Part shown: piece after piece, positions 16,288 through 24,121 of the stretch | Position numbering within the stretch: the stretch's first letter is position 1 | Layout: the number at the start of each line of letters is the position of its first letter | NCBI GenBank assembly: GCA_003477305.1 | Contig: DMTN01000052.1 | Coordinates: 1-37,552 of the forward strand | DNA length: 37,552 nt | Direction: 5' to 3' | Source: Acholeplasmatales bacterium | GTDB taxonomy: Bacteria > Bacillota_I > Bacilli_A > Izemoplasmatales > Hujiaoplasmataceae | The notes under the pieces: model-generated | What the model was told of the DNA's origin: nothing | The model's database searches: none | Seen by the model: only the letters and a program-made list of their open reading frames with translations | Position numbers and translations under genes: made by a program

Positions 16288-16410
16288 GCATACCTGTTTA
16301 TGGAGGGATCGCTGGAGGCTCAAAAAAGTACAATAAATCGTTAGATGTTTGCTATAAAAACCCATCTCATTTTTCCTGGATGGTGCTTTGACAAAAATGT
16401 ATGTGTCCGC

Positions 16411-16439
16411 GTGCAATTTTGGTCGTGGTTTGGTACAAT
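16411..16439 (+). promoter_or_regulatory. Promoter of the CrtI/RetSat-type pair
   Basis: GTGCAA (16411-16416), 17 bases, then TACAAT (16434-16439) preceded by TTTGG. The ATG at 16503 lies about 60 bases downstream. A TTGACA at 16388-16393 has no matching -10. The 16230-16502 interval holds only these divergent control regions. Confidence 0.5.
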
Positions 16440-16502
16440 GAATACAATGGAATGGAATCCAAAGGTTCCACGTTTTGAACACCGACGAAGGAGATCATGT
16501 GC

Positions 16503-18374
16503 ATGAAATATGACGTTTGCGTCATCGGCGCGGGAATTGCCGGACTCACCGCCGCCGCCCTCATCGCCAAACGGGGACTATCCGTCGCCGTGGTTGACAA
16601 AAATTACATGCCGGGAGGATCCTGCGGCGTGTTCAAGCGCGGCGAAGCCACGTTCGACTACGGTTCGTCGATGCTGTACGGATGGGGCGAAACCGGCTTC
16701 AATCCGCACCGTTTCATCATGAACGCGCTCGAAGAACCGATTTCGATGATCAAGCACGATCTGCTCTATTGCGTCGTCTTTGACGGAAGACGGATTCCCT
16801 TCCATGGCGATCTCGAGCGGTTCGCGGCGGAACTCGGGGACATTTTCCCTTCCGAGCGCAAACACATCCTCAGGTTTTATCATGACTTGAAAACCATCTA
16901 CCACCATGTCATGGTTGAAACGCCGACCTATACGTCGCCGGAAGAAACCGACCCGAAGGAAGGCCTGAAAAGCCTTCTTAGGCATCCGATCTCGTATTTC
17001 CGCTTCCTGAGTTTTCTGAACATGAGCGCCGAAACCTTGCTCAAGCGCTACTTCAAGGATCCGGCCATCTTTCGTTTCTTCGACAAACTCACGTCGACCT
17101 ACTGCTATACCACCGTCAAGGAGACGCCGGCGATCCTCGCCGCCATCATGTTCATCGATAATCACGTCGGTGGTAGCTACTATCCGGCCGGATCCACCCT
17201 GCAGCTTCCCGGGCGGCTCGAGAAGTCGATCGAAGCGCACGGCGGGACGATGATCCTGGAAAAGGAAGTCGTGCGGATCGTTTTCCGTGAAGATACCCCC
17301 TGCGGCGTCGAGTTGAACGACGGGACCATCATCGAAGCGGACGACATCGTGAATGCCGGCAGCGTCTGGAATTTCTACGGCCGGCTCGCCAAAGGCCACG
17401 CCGATCCGAAGCTTGTCGCCTGGGCCGAAAAACTTGAGCCGACCTATCCGTCGGTGATGCTGTACGCACTCGTCGACGCAATCGCCATTCCGACTGGGAC
17501 GCTTCCTGTCGAGATGCTTGTCGGAAACCCTGCATTGATCGATGAAACCGAAATCACCGTCTATGTCACTTCCATCGACGACCATACCGTCGCGCCCAAA
17601 GGAACGCACGTGATCATGGCGATCGGCCCCAGTTTCCTGAAGTGGGACCGAACCGATCGCAAAGGCTATACGGCTATGAAAGCCGCTGAAAAAGCGCGCC
17701 TGCTCGGCGTCCTCGAACGCCGGTTCCCCGGCATCTCGACGCATGTTCGATTCGCCGAAGTGGGCACGCCGGCGACGATTGAACGTTACTGTCTGAAACG
17801 GGACGGCGCCGTCGCCGGACCGAAGCAGCGGCTCGGCCAGCATATGTTCAAACGCCAGCACATCCGCGGCGAATGGAAGAACCTGTTTCATTGCGGCGAA
17901 TCCACCGTGATGGGGACGGGCACCCCTGCCGTCTCGACTTCCGGGCTTTCCGCCGCCAACGCGATCCTCCGCAAACGCGGTCTCAAACCGTTCAAGTACG
18001 ATCCCGCCCAACCGAACCATGTCACGATCGTACCGCATCCGTTCTTGCCCGAAGATCAGTTCAAGGACGAATCTCCGCTGAAGCGCGAGACTATGCGAAG
18101 GGCGTCCCGATGCCTGTTCTGCGAGCATCCGACCTGCGCCGACCATTCCGTCTTCGACGTCCGCGGGATGAACCGTCGCATCGCCGTCGAAAATTTCCTC
18201 GGCGCCCGCGCGCTGCTTGCCGGGCTCCCCGCGAACGAAATCGAACGTTCGTCGTTTCTCGCGAAGTGTGAAGAACATTGCGTCCGCAAGAGCACCGGAT
18301 CGCTTCCGGTCGCGATATCCGCGATCGTCGCAGCTTTATCGACCATGACAACCATGCAGGAGGAACAAGCATGA
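16503..18374 (+). CDS. CrtI/RetSat-type FAD oxidoreductase with Cys-rich C-terminal tail
   Basis: The start is taken at ATG 16503, 9 bases after AAGGAG, instead of ATG 16497 which is 3 bases away; this gives 623 residues. The N-terminus YDVCVIGAGIAGLTAAALIA with VAVVDKNYMPGG is the FAD-binding motif of the phytoene-desaturase/retinol-saturase/carotenoid-isomerase superfamily, and the C-terminal FAD motif is NLFHCGESTVMGTGTPAVST. Residues 537-623 form an added tail with Cys537-x2-Cys540-x4-Cys545, GARALLAG, then C589EEHC593V and PVAISAI, which resembles the N-terminal 4Fe-4S domain of GltD/dihydropyrimidine dehydrogenase, though some cluster Cys are missing. Substrate unknown: a polyene or unsaturated lipid is likely. 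It overlaps the following paralogue by 4 bases (ATGA). Confidence 0.88.
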   Translation: MKYDVCVIGAGIAGLTAAALIAKRGLSVAVVDKNYMPGGSCGVFKRGEATFDYGSSMLYGWGETGFNPHRFIMNALEEPISMIKHDLLYCVVFDGRRIPFHGDLERFAAELGDIFPSERKHILRFYHDLKTIYHHVMVETPTYTSPEETDPKEGLKSLLRHPISYFRFLSFLNMSAETLLKRYFKDPAIFRFFDKLTSTYCYTTVKETPAILAAIMFIDNHVGGSYYPAGSTLQLPGRLEKSIEAHGGTMILEKEVVRIVFREDTPCGVELNDGTIIEADDIVNAGSVWNFYGRLAKGHADPKLVAWAEKLEPTYPSVMLYALVDAIAIPTGTLPVEMLVGNPALIDETEITVYVTSIDDHTVAPKGTHVIMAIGPSFLKWDRTDRKGYTAMKAAEKARLLGVLERRFPGISTHVRFAEVGTPATIERYCLKRDGAVAGPKQRLGQHMFKRQHIRGEWKNLFHCGESTVMGTGTPAVSTSGLSAANAILRKRGLKPFKYDPAQPNHVTIVPHPFLPEDQFKDESPLKRETMRRASRCLFCEHPTCADHSVFDVRGMNRRIAVENFLGARALLAGLPANEIERSSFLAKCEEHCVRKSTGSLPVAISAIVAALSTMTTMQEEQA

Positions 18375-19951
18375 ACTACGAAGCCATCGTCGTTGGCGGC
18401 GGGATCGCCGGCCTGACGACCGCGTGTTATCTCGGCCGTGCCGGCAAACGCACGTTGCTTTTGGAACAGGGAGACCATCTCGGCGGTCTCGTCGTGTCCT
18501 TCGAACGCGACGGATACGTGTTTGACGGCGGCATCCGCGCCTTCGAGAACTCGGGCATCGTCAAGCCGATGCTCAAGCAGCTCGGCATCACCGTCGACTT
18601 CGTGAGAAGCCCCGTCTCGATCGGCATCGGCACCGATTTCATCTTCCTTAAAAGCGAAGCGAGCATTATTGACTACGAGGCCTTGCTCGTCAAGCATTTT
18701 CCCGCCGAGGAAGCCGACATCCGCGCGATCATCGGCGAGGTCAAGAAGGTCATGGGCTACATGGATGTCCTGTACGGCATCGACAACCCGCTCTTTTTGG
18801 ACTCGCTATCCGACTCGAACTACATCTTCAGGACGCTGTTGCCCTGGCTGATGAAATACAAGAAGAACGTGAAGAAGGCGATGGCGCTCAAAGCGCCGAT
18901 CAACGACCATCTCGCCCTGTTCACGAAGAACCGCGCGCTCATCGACATCATCAGCCAGCATTTCTTCCGACAGACGCCGGCTTTTTTCGCCCTCAGTTAT
19001 TTCAGCCTGTACCTCGACTACAACTATCCGATGGGCGGCACGGGATCGCTGATCCATGCGTTGGAAACCTACGCCCGCGCCAAGGCGGTCGAAATCAAGA
19101 CGAAGACGACGGTCGTCGGGTTCGATCCCGAAGCCCGCACGGTCCGAACTGCCGCCGGCGAAATCATCGAATACCAGGAACTCGTCTGGACCGCCGACAT
19201 GAACGCGATGTACCGCTCCGTCGCCCCCGAGCGGCGCACCCCGCCGATCCAGAAGCGGCTCCAACGACTCGAAGGCAAGACCGGCGGCGATTCGGTCTTC
19301 ACCGTCTATCTCGAAGCCGACGTCCCGCCGGCTGAGTTCGCCCGCACGTGCGGCGCCCACTCCTTCTATACGCCCGTCGCCGCGGGACTCGGTAACATCA
19401 CCGCCGACCGCATCGATCCGAACGTCTTGGATGAATCGGGTCTGCCGGTCGGACTCGCCGACTACTTTGCCAACACCACCTACGAGATCTCGATTCCCTG
19501 CCTGCGGGATCCTTCGCTTGCCCCGGCGGGCAAGACCGGGCTGATCGTCTCGGCCCTGATGGACTACTGCCTCGTCGCCAGGATCCGCGACGACGGTCAT
19601 TACGAAGCGTTCAAGAAACAATGCGAGAAATGGATCGTCGACACCCTCGCCAAGGCGGCGTTCCCGATGCTGCGCGGCCATGTGGACGGGAAGTTCTCGT
19701 CGACGCCGCTGACGATCGAGCGCGACGTGAAGAGTTTTCAGGGCGCCATCACCGGCTGGGCGTTCACCAACGATCCCATCCCCGCCGAACACGGGTTCTC
19801 CAGCATCCTGAAGACGATCGATACCGCGATTCCGCACGTCTGGCAGGCCGGCCAGTGGACCTTCGCCCCGGCCGGACTCCCGATTTCGGCGCTTACCGGG
19901 AAACTCGCCGCCGACGCCGTCGTCCGCCGCACGAAGAAAACGCACCGTTAA
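18371..19951 (+). CDS. CrtI/RetSat-type FAD oxidoreductase, second copy
   Basis: This 526-residue protein starts at ATG 18371, preceded by AGGAGG and overlapping the previous stop. The dinucleotide fold is AIVVGGGIAGLTTACYLGRAG, followed by LLLEQGDHLGGLVVSFERDG; the C-terminal FAD segment is VWQAGQWTFAPAGLPISALTG. The central GGTGSLIHALETYA is the usual superfamily pattern for building a substrate channel. Like the preceding protein it belongs to the superfamily of polyene desaturases, saturases and isomerases, but it lacks the Cys-rich tail. The two probably act together on one substrate or in sequential steps; which substrate cannot be told. The pair lies divergent from heliorhodopsin. Confidence 0.87.
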   Translation: MNYEAIVVGGGIAGLTTACYLGRAGKRTLLLEQGDHLGGLVVSFERDGYVFDGGIRAFENSGIVKPMLKQLGITVDFVRSPVSIGIGTDFIFLKSEASIIDYEALLVKHFPAEEADIRAIIGEVKKVMGYMDVLYGIDNPLFLDSLSDSNYIFRTLLPWLMKYKKNVKKAMALKAPINDHLALFTKNRALIDIISQHFFRQTPAFFALSYFSLYLDYNYPMGGTGSLIHALETYARAKAVEIKTKTTVVGFDPEARTVRTAAGEIIEYQELVWTADMNAMYRSVAPERRTPPIQKRLQRLEGKTGGDSVFTVYLEADVPPAEFARTCGAHSFYTPVAAGLGNITADRIDPNVLDESGLPVGLADYFANTTYEISIPCLRDPSLAPAGKTGLIVSALMDYCLVARIRDDGHYEAFKKQCEKWIVDTLAKAAFPMLRGHVDGKFSSTPLTIERDVKSFQGAITGWAFTNDPIPAEHGFSSILKTIDTAIPHVWQAGQWTFAPAGLPISALTGKLAADAVVRRTKKTHR

Positions 19952-20001
19952 ATTTTCATGATCTTTTTGATGGAATGATGGTGCAACGGCGCCATTTGCA
20001 G

Positions 20002-20007
20002 TATAAT
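20002..20007 (+). promoter_or_regulatory. -10 element before the LURP-one-like gene
   Basis: A perfect TATAAT in the 104-base gap after the oxidoreductase pair, about 50 bases before ATG 20056. The -35 is poor. Confidence 0.5.
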
Positions 20008-20055
20008 GGCTTTGAACGACGCCGTCCCGAACGGCGCTGGAAGCGGAGGCCGTGA

Positions 20056-20580
20056 ATGAAGACATTCTATTTGAAACAGAAAGTGTTCAGTTTCACCGAC
20101 AAATACAAAGTCTTTGACGAAAAGCAAAATGTAATCTATCATTGCGAAGGTCGGCTCCTTTCCTTTACGCACCGCATGGATCTGTTCGAGACCGCGACGA
20201 ACAAGCAACTGTTCACGATCAAGCGGCAGGTGTTCTCGCTGCTTCCGGTGTATCATTTGACCACGCCGGACGGACGTGAGGTCGCGACCGTCAAAAAGCG
20301 TTTTACGCTCCTGAAGCATAAACTTGAAATCGCAAGCGACTTCGGACAATACACGATCGAGGGCGATTTCTTCGCGTATGACTTCCGGGTTACATCGGCG
20401 AAAGGCGTCGCCGTCGAATTCCGCAAGAAGTGGCTTTCCTGGGGAGATTCCTACGAAATCGCCGTTCTTTCAGAGGAAAATATCGACTTTTACGTCGCTC
20501 TCGTCATCATGATCGACGACTGCCTGCACGACAACGAAGGCAAATCCGGCGCGACGTTCCATATCGGCGGATCGCGCTGA
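20056..20580 (+). CDS. LURP-one-related (LOR/DUF567) family protein
   Basis: This 174-residue protein has the beta-barrel pattern of the LOR/Tubby-like family (YxjI in Bacillus): an opening FYLKQKVFSFTDKYKVFDE, repeated strands such as VIYHCEGRLLSF and LFETATNKQLFTIKR, and a late hydrophobic helix FYVALVIMIDDCLHD. The family may bind phospholipids or act as scaffold; function in bacteria is not established. GGAAGCGGAGG precedes ATG 20056. It appears to be a single gene with its own promoter. Confidence 0.85.
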   Translation: MKTFYLKQKVFSFTDKYKVFDEKQNVIYHCEGRLLSFTHRMDLFETATNKQLFTIKRQVFSLLPVYHLTTPDGREVATVKKRFTLLKHKLEIASDFGQYTIEGDFFAYDFRVTSAKGVAVEFRKKWLSWGDSYEIAVLSEENIDFYVALVIMIDDCLHDNEGKSGATFHIGGSR

Positions 20581-20912
20581 ATCCCCGCTCACCTTGATCG
20601 AGGTGGGACAACTACATACATGTACATTACTCGGAATCCTCGCAGATGGATCGGGCGACTAAAAATCGCGCTCGTTTTTGCGGGGATTTTTGCATCTTTA
20701 GCGTGCTTTTCACGCTCCAAACGAATAAAAAAAGTTCGAAAATCGGTTTTTATCATCCTCGATTCCCAATGTAAAATCGCGCAAATGCGATGAAAACGCC
20801 GGGAACGGAGAATGAAGACCATATTTTTGCTATTATTCATACAAATTTACAGTACACCCTTGTTTTTTGAGATAATAGGGGTATAATCTTGTCAAAAACC
20901 CGGAGGCGTGTC
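20581..20912. other. Gene-free interval before the opp operon
   Basis: No gene is supported in these 332 bases. It holds a hairpin CACCT-TGATCG-AGGTG near 20589, an AT-rich partial hairpin ending GGATTTTT (about 20690), and a perfect short hairpin AGCGTG (20700-20705) / CACGCT (20711-20716) without a T-run. The right end holds the opp promoter. Confidence 0.5.
20860..20887 (+). promoter_or_regulatory. Promoter of the opp operon
   Basis: TTGTTT (20860-20865), 16 bases, then TATAAT (20882-20887) preceded by GGG. ATG 20913 with CGGAGG lies 26 bases downstream. Confidence 0.65.
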
Positions 20913-21020
20913 ATGGATACAACGAAAACCACAGGATTTGCATTGACATCGCTGAAAGCAGTCGGTAAATTCTTCCGCAATTATTATGTCCGGAGGGTGC
21001 TTTGCTCACAATCCTCCTGA
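20913..21020 (+). other. oppB: Displaced N-terminal part of oppB (frameshift) or leader ORF
   Basis: This frame starts with a well-placed CGGAGG and ATG and ends at TGA 21018-21020 (35 codons). Its end NYYVRRVL is the positively charged stretch that normally precedes TM1 of OppB, while the rest of OppB continues in the -1 frame from about 21000. Adding one base to the TTT at 21001-21003 would join them. The alternative is a leader peptide with translation restarting at TTG 21002. Confidence 0.6.
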
Positions 21021-21895
21021 TCGCAACCGTCACATTCTTCATGATGCATGCGATTCCGGGAGGACCCTTCTCGCGGGAACGTCCGTTGCCGGATGAAATC
21101 ATCGCCGCGTTGAACGAGAAGTACCATCTAAACGACCCGATCCTCAAACAGTACTTCGACTATATGGTCGGACTGGCTACCTTTAACCTCGGTCCGTCGT
21201 TCCGGCGCACCGGCTTCGAGGTCGAGGAACTGATCCTCCTCGGCTTCCCAATCAGCGCCAAGATCGGCTTGATGGCGATCATCATCATCATTTTGGTCGG
21301 GATTCCCGTCGGCATTGTATCGGCGCTCCGGCAGAACAAGCCGGCTGATTATTTCGTGATGTTCATCGCCACCCTCGGCGTCACGATTCCGTCGTTCGTC
21401 GTTGCCGCCCTCTTCATCTACATCTTCGCCGGTGTCCTCCAGTGGGTCGACGCGTTCGGTCTCGAACGACCTTCCTCCTATATCGGTCCGGTGCTCGCGC
21501 TGGTGGGATATTCACTTGCCTTCGTTTCCCGCCTGACCCGTTCATCGATGCTTGAAGTCATGCGGCAGGACTACATCCGCACCGCCCGCGCGAACGGTCT
21601 TTCCCGCTTCAAAGTCATCTACAAACACGCCCTCAAAAACGCCTTGATTCCGGTGGTCACGTATCTCGGTCCGATGGTCGCGGCGATTCTGACGGGTTCA
21701 TTCGTGGTCGAGAAGGTCTTCACGATTCCGGGCATCGGCAAATACTTTGTACAAAGCGTCAACGACCGCGACTACACGATGATCATCGGATCCACCGTCT
21801 TCTTCGCCGTTCTGTACGTCATCATGGTCCTGCTCGTCGACGTTGCTTATTCCTTGATCGACCCACGCATCCGTCTCGGAAAGAAGAGTGAATGA
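21002..21895 (+). CDS. oppB: Oligopeptide ABC transporter permease OppB (start region frameshifted)
   Basis: The 297-residue protein carries TM1 with TVTFFMMHAIPGG, typical of peptide permeases, and the cytoplasmic EAA loop EVMRQDYIRTARANGLSRFKVI (shown by position 21560-21610), with IPGIGKYF after it. It forms, with OppC, the membrane channel through which peptides enter. TTG 21002 has GGAGGG only 4 bases before it. The true start may be ATG 20913 in another frame, so the first TM may be intact in a parent gene. Stop 21893-21895 is followed closely by oppC. Confidence 0.9.
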   Translation: MLTILLIATVTFFMMHAIPGGPFSRERPLPDEIIAALNEKYHLNDPILKQYFDYMVGLATFNLGPSFRRTGFEVEELILLGFPISAKIGLMAIIIIILVGIPVGIVSALRQNKPADYFVMFIATLGVTIPSFVVAALFIYIFAGVLQWVDAFGLERPSSYIGPVLALVGYSLAFVSRLTRSSMLEVMRQDYIRTARANGLSRFKVIYKHALKNALIPVVTYLGPMVAAILTGSFVVEKVFTIPGIGKYFVQSVNDRDYTMIIGSTVFFAVLYVIMVLLVDVAYSLIDPRIRLGKKSE

Positions 21896-21896
21896 C

Positions 21897-23090
21897 ATGG
21901 GCTATCAGCAGAATGATTTCGATTTCCTTGACAGTTCCCGCAAGACCGACAAGGAACAAATCCGCGAAGCGCTGACCTACTGGGCCGATACATGGCGACG
22001 CCTCAAGAAGAACAAGATGGCGATCGCCGGACTCATCGGCGTCATCCTCATTTCCCTGTTCGCCCTCTTCGGTCCGAGTTTCACCGATTACGAATTCGCC
22101 GAACAACATACGGATTTCGCGAACACGCCGCTGCGTGTTGAAGTGTATGAAATCAGCACCGATCTTTATGTTTACCTCACGCCTGCATACCGGATGATCG
22201 TCGTCGAACCGGATGGGACGTTCCTTTATCGGCTCGATCAGTCGGGGTTTGATTTTGCCAACAAGCAGTTCCACTTCGACTACGAGGGCGAGGACGTGAT
22301 GGTCGACTACTCCTATAAACTGCTCGATGAACTCGCCGATGAGAATATCGACTACTCCATCACTTTCCGCGGCGTCGAATACAAGGTGCCATACAAGGTC
22401 ACTTCGAACAAGAGTTATCCGCTCGGATCCGACAATGTCGGTCGCGACGTCCTCACGCGCATCATGTACGGCGCCCGTATTTCTCTGGAAGTCGCGCTCT
22501 TCGCCGCTCTGTTCAGTCTCGTCATCGGCGTCACCTACGGCGCCATCGCCGGCATGGCCGGCAGCTGGCTCGACAATCTGATGATGCGCATCGTCGACAT
22601 CATCGACTCGATCCCGCTCCTCCTCTATGTCATTTTGATCATGGTCATCATCGACAACAAAGGACTCGGCACGATCATCTTGACGCTCGGTCTCTTCTAC
22701 TGGGTCGGCATGGCCCGCCTTGTCCGGGGCCAGGTGTTATCGCTCAAGGAACAGGAATACGTCCTCGCCGCGCGGATGCTCGGCGTCTCGCAGCCGGTCA
22801 TCATCTGGCGTCATCTGATTCCCAATGCGATGGGTCCGATTCTCGTCGCCCTCACGATGATGATTCCGACGGCGGTCTTCACGGAGTCGTTCCTGTCGTT
22901 CATCGGTCTCGGCATCTCCGCGCCGCTCGCCTCGCTCGGAACACTGTGCAACGACGCACTCGACGCGATCCAGACCTACCCGTTCCAACTGCTCGCACCG
23001 GCACTCATGATTGCGCTCATGATGTTGGCATTCAACTTCCTGGGCGACGGACTGCGGTCCGCACTCGACCCGCGGTTACGGAAAGGATGA
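21897..23090 (+). CDS. oppC: Oligopeptide ABC transporter permease OppC with large external insertion
   Basis: This 397-residue protein starts at ATG 21897, one base after the oppB stop; GTG 21888 is also in frame but too close to AAGAAG. After TM1 (about 40-62) comes a long hydrophilic, acidic stretch (62-172) before the standard PLGSDNVGRDVLTRIMYG; typical OppC proteins of about 300 residues have a loop of 20-30 here. Then follow five TM helices and the EAA loop EYVLAARMLGVSQPVIIWRH. It pairs with OppB as the second permease. The insertion may contact the binding protein. Confidence 0.92.
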   Translation: MGYQQNDFDFLDSSRKTDKEQIREALTYWADTWRRLKKNKMAIAGLIGVILISLFALFGPSFTDYEFAEQHTDFANTPLRVEVYEISTDLYVYLTPAYRMIVVEPDGTFLYRLDQSGFDFANKQFHFDYEGEDVMVDYSYKLLDELADENIDYSITFRGVEYKVPYKVTSNKSYPLGSDNVGRDVLTRIMYGARISLEVALFAALFSLVIGVTYGAIAGMAGSWLDNLMMRIVDIIDSIPLLLYVILIMVIIDNKGLGTIILTLGLFYWVGMARLVRGQVLSLKEQEYVLAARMLGVSQPVIIWRHLIPNAMGPILVALTMMIPTAVFTESFLSFIGLGISAPLASLGTLCNDALDAIQTYPFQLLAPALMIALMMLAFNFLGDGLRSALDPRLRKG

Positions 23091-23095
23091 TCCCG

Positions 23096-24121
23096 ATGTC
23101 CAATACCATCCTTGACGTCAAGAATCTGCGCACGACGTTCTACACCCACATGGGCGAAGTCCAGGCCGTTCGCGGCATCTCCTTCGAAGTCAACCAAGGC
23201 GACGTACTCGGCATCGTCGGCGAATCCGGATCCGGCAAGAGCGTCACGGCGATGTCCATCATGGGCCTCGTCGACGAGCCCGGCCGCGTTTCCGGCGGCA
23301 GCATCCTGTTCATGGGACAGGAACTGACGAAACTTTCCGACGCCGAAATGAACGAGTACCGCGGCAAAGAGATCTCGATGATCTTCCAGGACCCGATGAC
23401 CTCGCTCAATCCCGTATACACGATCGGCAACCAGCTGATCGAAGTGATCCGTCGTCATACCGATCTCGACAAGGACCAGGCCCACGCCCGCGCCATCGAA
23501 CTGCTCCAGATGGTCGGTATCCCCGAACCGGAGATCCGCATCAAAAACTACCCGCACCAGTTCTCCGGCGGCATGCGCCAGCGCGCCATGATCGCGATGG
23601 CGATTTCCTGTAGCCCGAAAATTCTCATCGCCGACGAACCGACCACCGCCCTCGACGTGACCATCCAGGCCCAGATCCTCGACCTGATGGTGCGGCTGAA
23701 GAATCAGCTCCATTCCTCGATCATCCTGATCACGCACGATCTCGGCGTCGTCTCGGAAGTCTGCAACAAGGTCAACGTGATGTACGGCGGCATGCTGATG
23801 GAGAAGGCGTCGGTTTTCGAACTCTTCGATTCGCCGCAGCACCCCTACACGCTCGGACTCCTGAAATCGATCCCGCGTGACGTCACCGGCGAGCGGAAGC
23901 GTCTCGTACCGATCGAAGGCACGCCACCCGACCTGCTCAAGCCACCGTCCGGTTGTCCGTTCTCGCCGCGCTGTCCGTATGCGATGGGAATCTGCGTCCG
24001 CGAGGCCGCGCCGCTCTACACCCTGTCCGACACCCATTCCGCATCCTGCTGGCTGCACCATAAAGGCGCGCCGGTCGTCGAAGGCTTCGTGCAGGTGGAG
24101 GAGGAATCCGTTCATGAGTGA
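23096..24121 (+). CDS. oppD: Oligopeptide ABC transporter ATPase OppD
   Basis: This 341-residue protein starts at ATG 23096 after AAAGGA. Walker A is GESGSGKS (42-49), the signature FSGGMRQR, Walker B ILIADEPTTALD, and the H-loop ITHDLG. The C-terminal oligopeptide extension has GCPFSPRCPYAMGIC with Cys residues typical of the family's 4Fe-4S site. It binds and hydrolyses ATP to drive peptide import together with OppF. It overlaps oppF by 8 bases (24114-24121). Confidence 0.95.
   Translation: MSNTILDVKNLRTTFYTHMGEVQAVRGISFEVNQGDVLGIVGESGSGKSVTAMSIMGLVDEPGRVSGGSILFMGQELTKLSDAEMNEYRGKEISMIFQDPMTSLNPVYTIGNQLIEVIRRHTDLDKDQAHARAIELLQMVGIPEPEIRIKNYPHQFSGGMRQRAMIAMAISCSPKILIADEPTTALDVTIQAQILDLMVRLKNQLHSSIILITHDLGVVSEVCNKVNVMYGGMLMEKASVFELFDSPQHPYTLGLLKSIPRDVTGERKRLVPIEGTPPDLLKPPSGCPFSPRCPYAMGICVREAAPLYTLSDTHSASCWLHHKGAPVVEGFVQVEEESVHE

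Noticed and set aside
15033..16391. 452-residue plus-strand ORF across the YbgA-like end and heliorhodopsin
   Set aside because: It crosses a terminator and lies antisense to heliorhodopsin; no ribosome binding site or domain.
16388..16393. TTGACA as -35 of the CrtI/RetSat-type pair
   Set aside because: No -10 hexamer lies at 16-18 bases; the TACAAT at 16434 is 40 bases away.
16578..18278. 566-residue minus-strand ORF over the first CrtI/RetSat-type gene
   Set aside because: Antisense shadow of a gene with a clear FAD motif and ribosome binding site.
16503..19951. A full carotenoid (crt) gene cluster
   Set aside because: Only two superfamily flavoproteins are present; no phytoene synthase, prenyl synthase, cyclase or cleavage enzyme was seen, so a pathway is not claimed.
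20700..20716. Hairpin AGCGTG/CACGCT as terminator of the LURP-one-like gene
   Set aside because: There is no T-run on either side, so it does not fit an intrinsic terminator.
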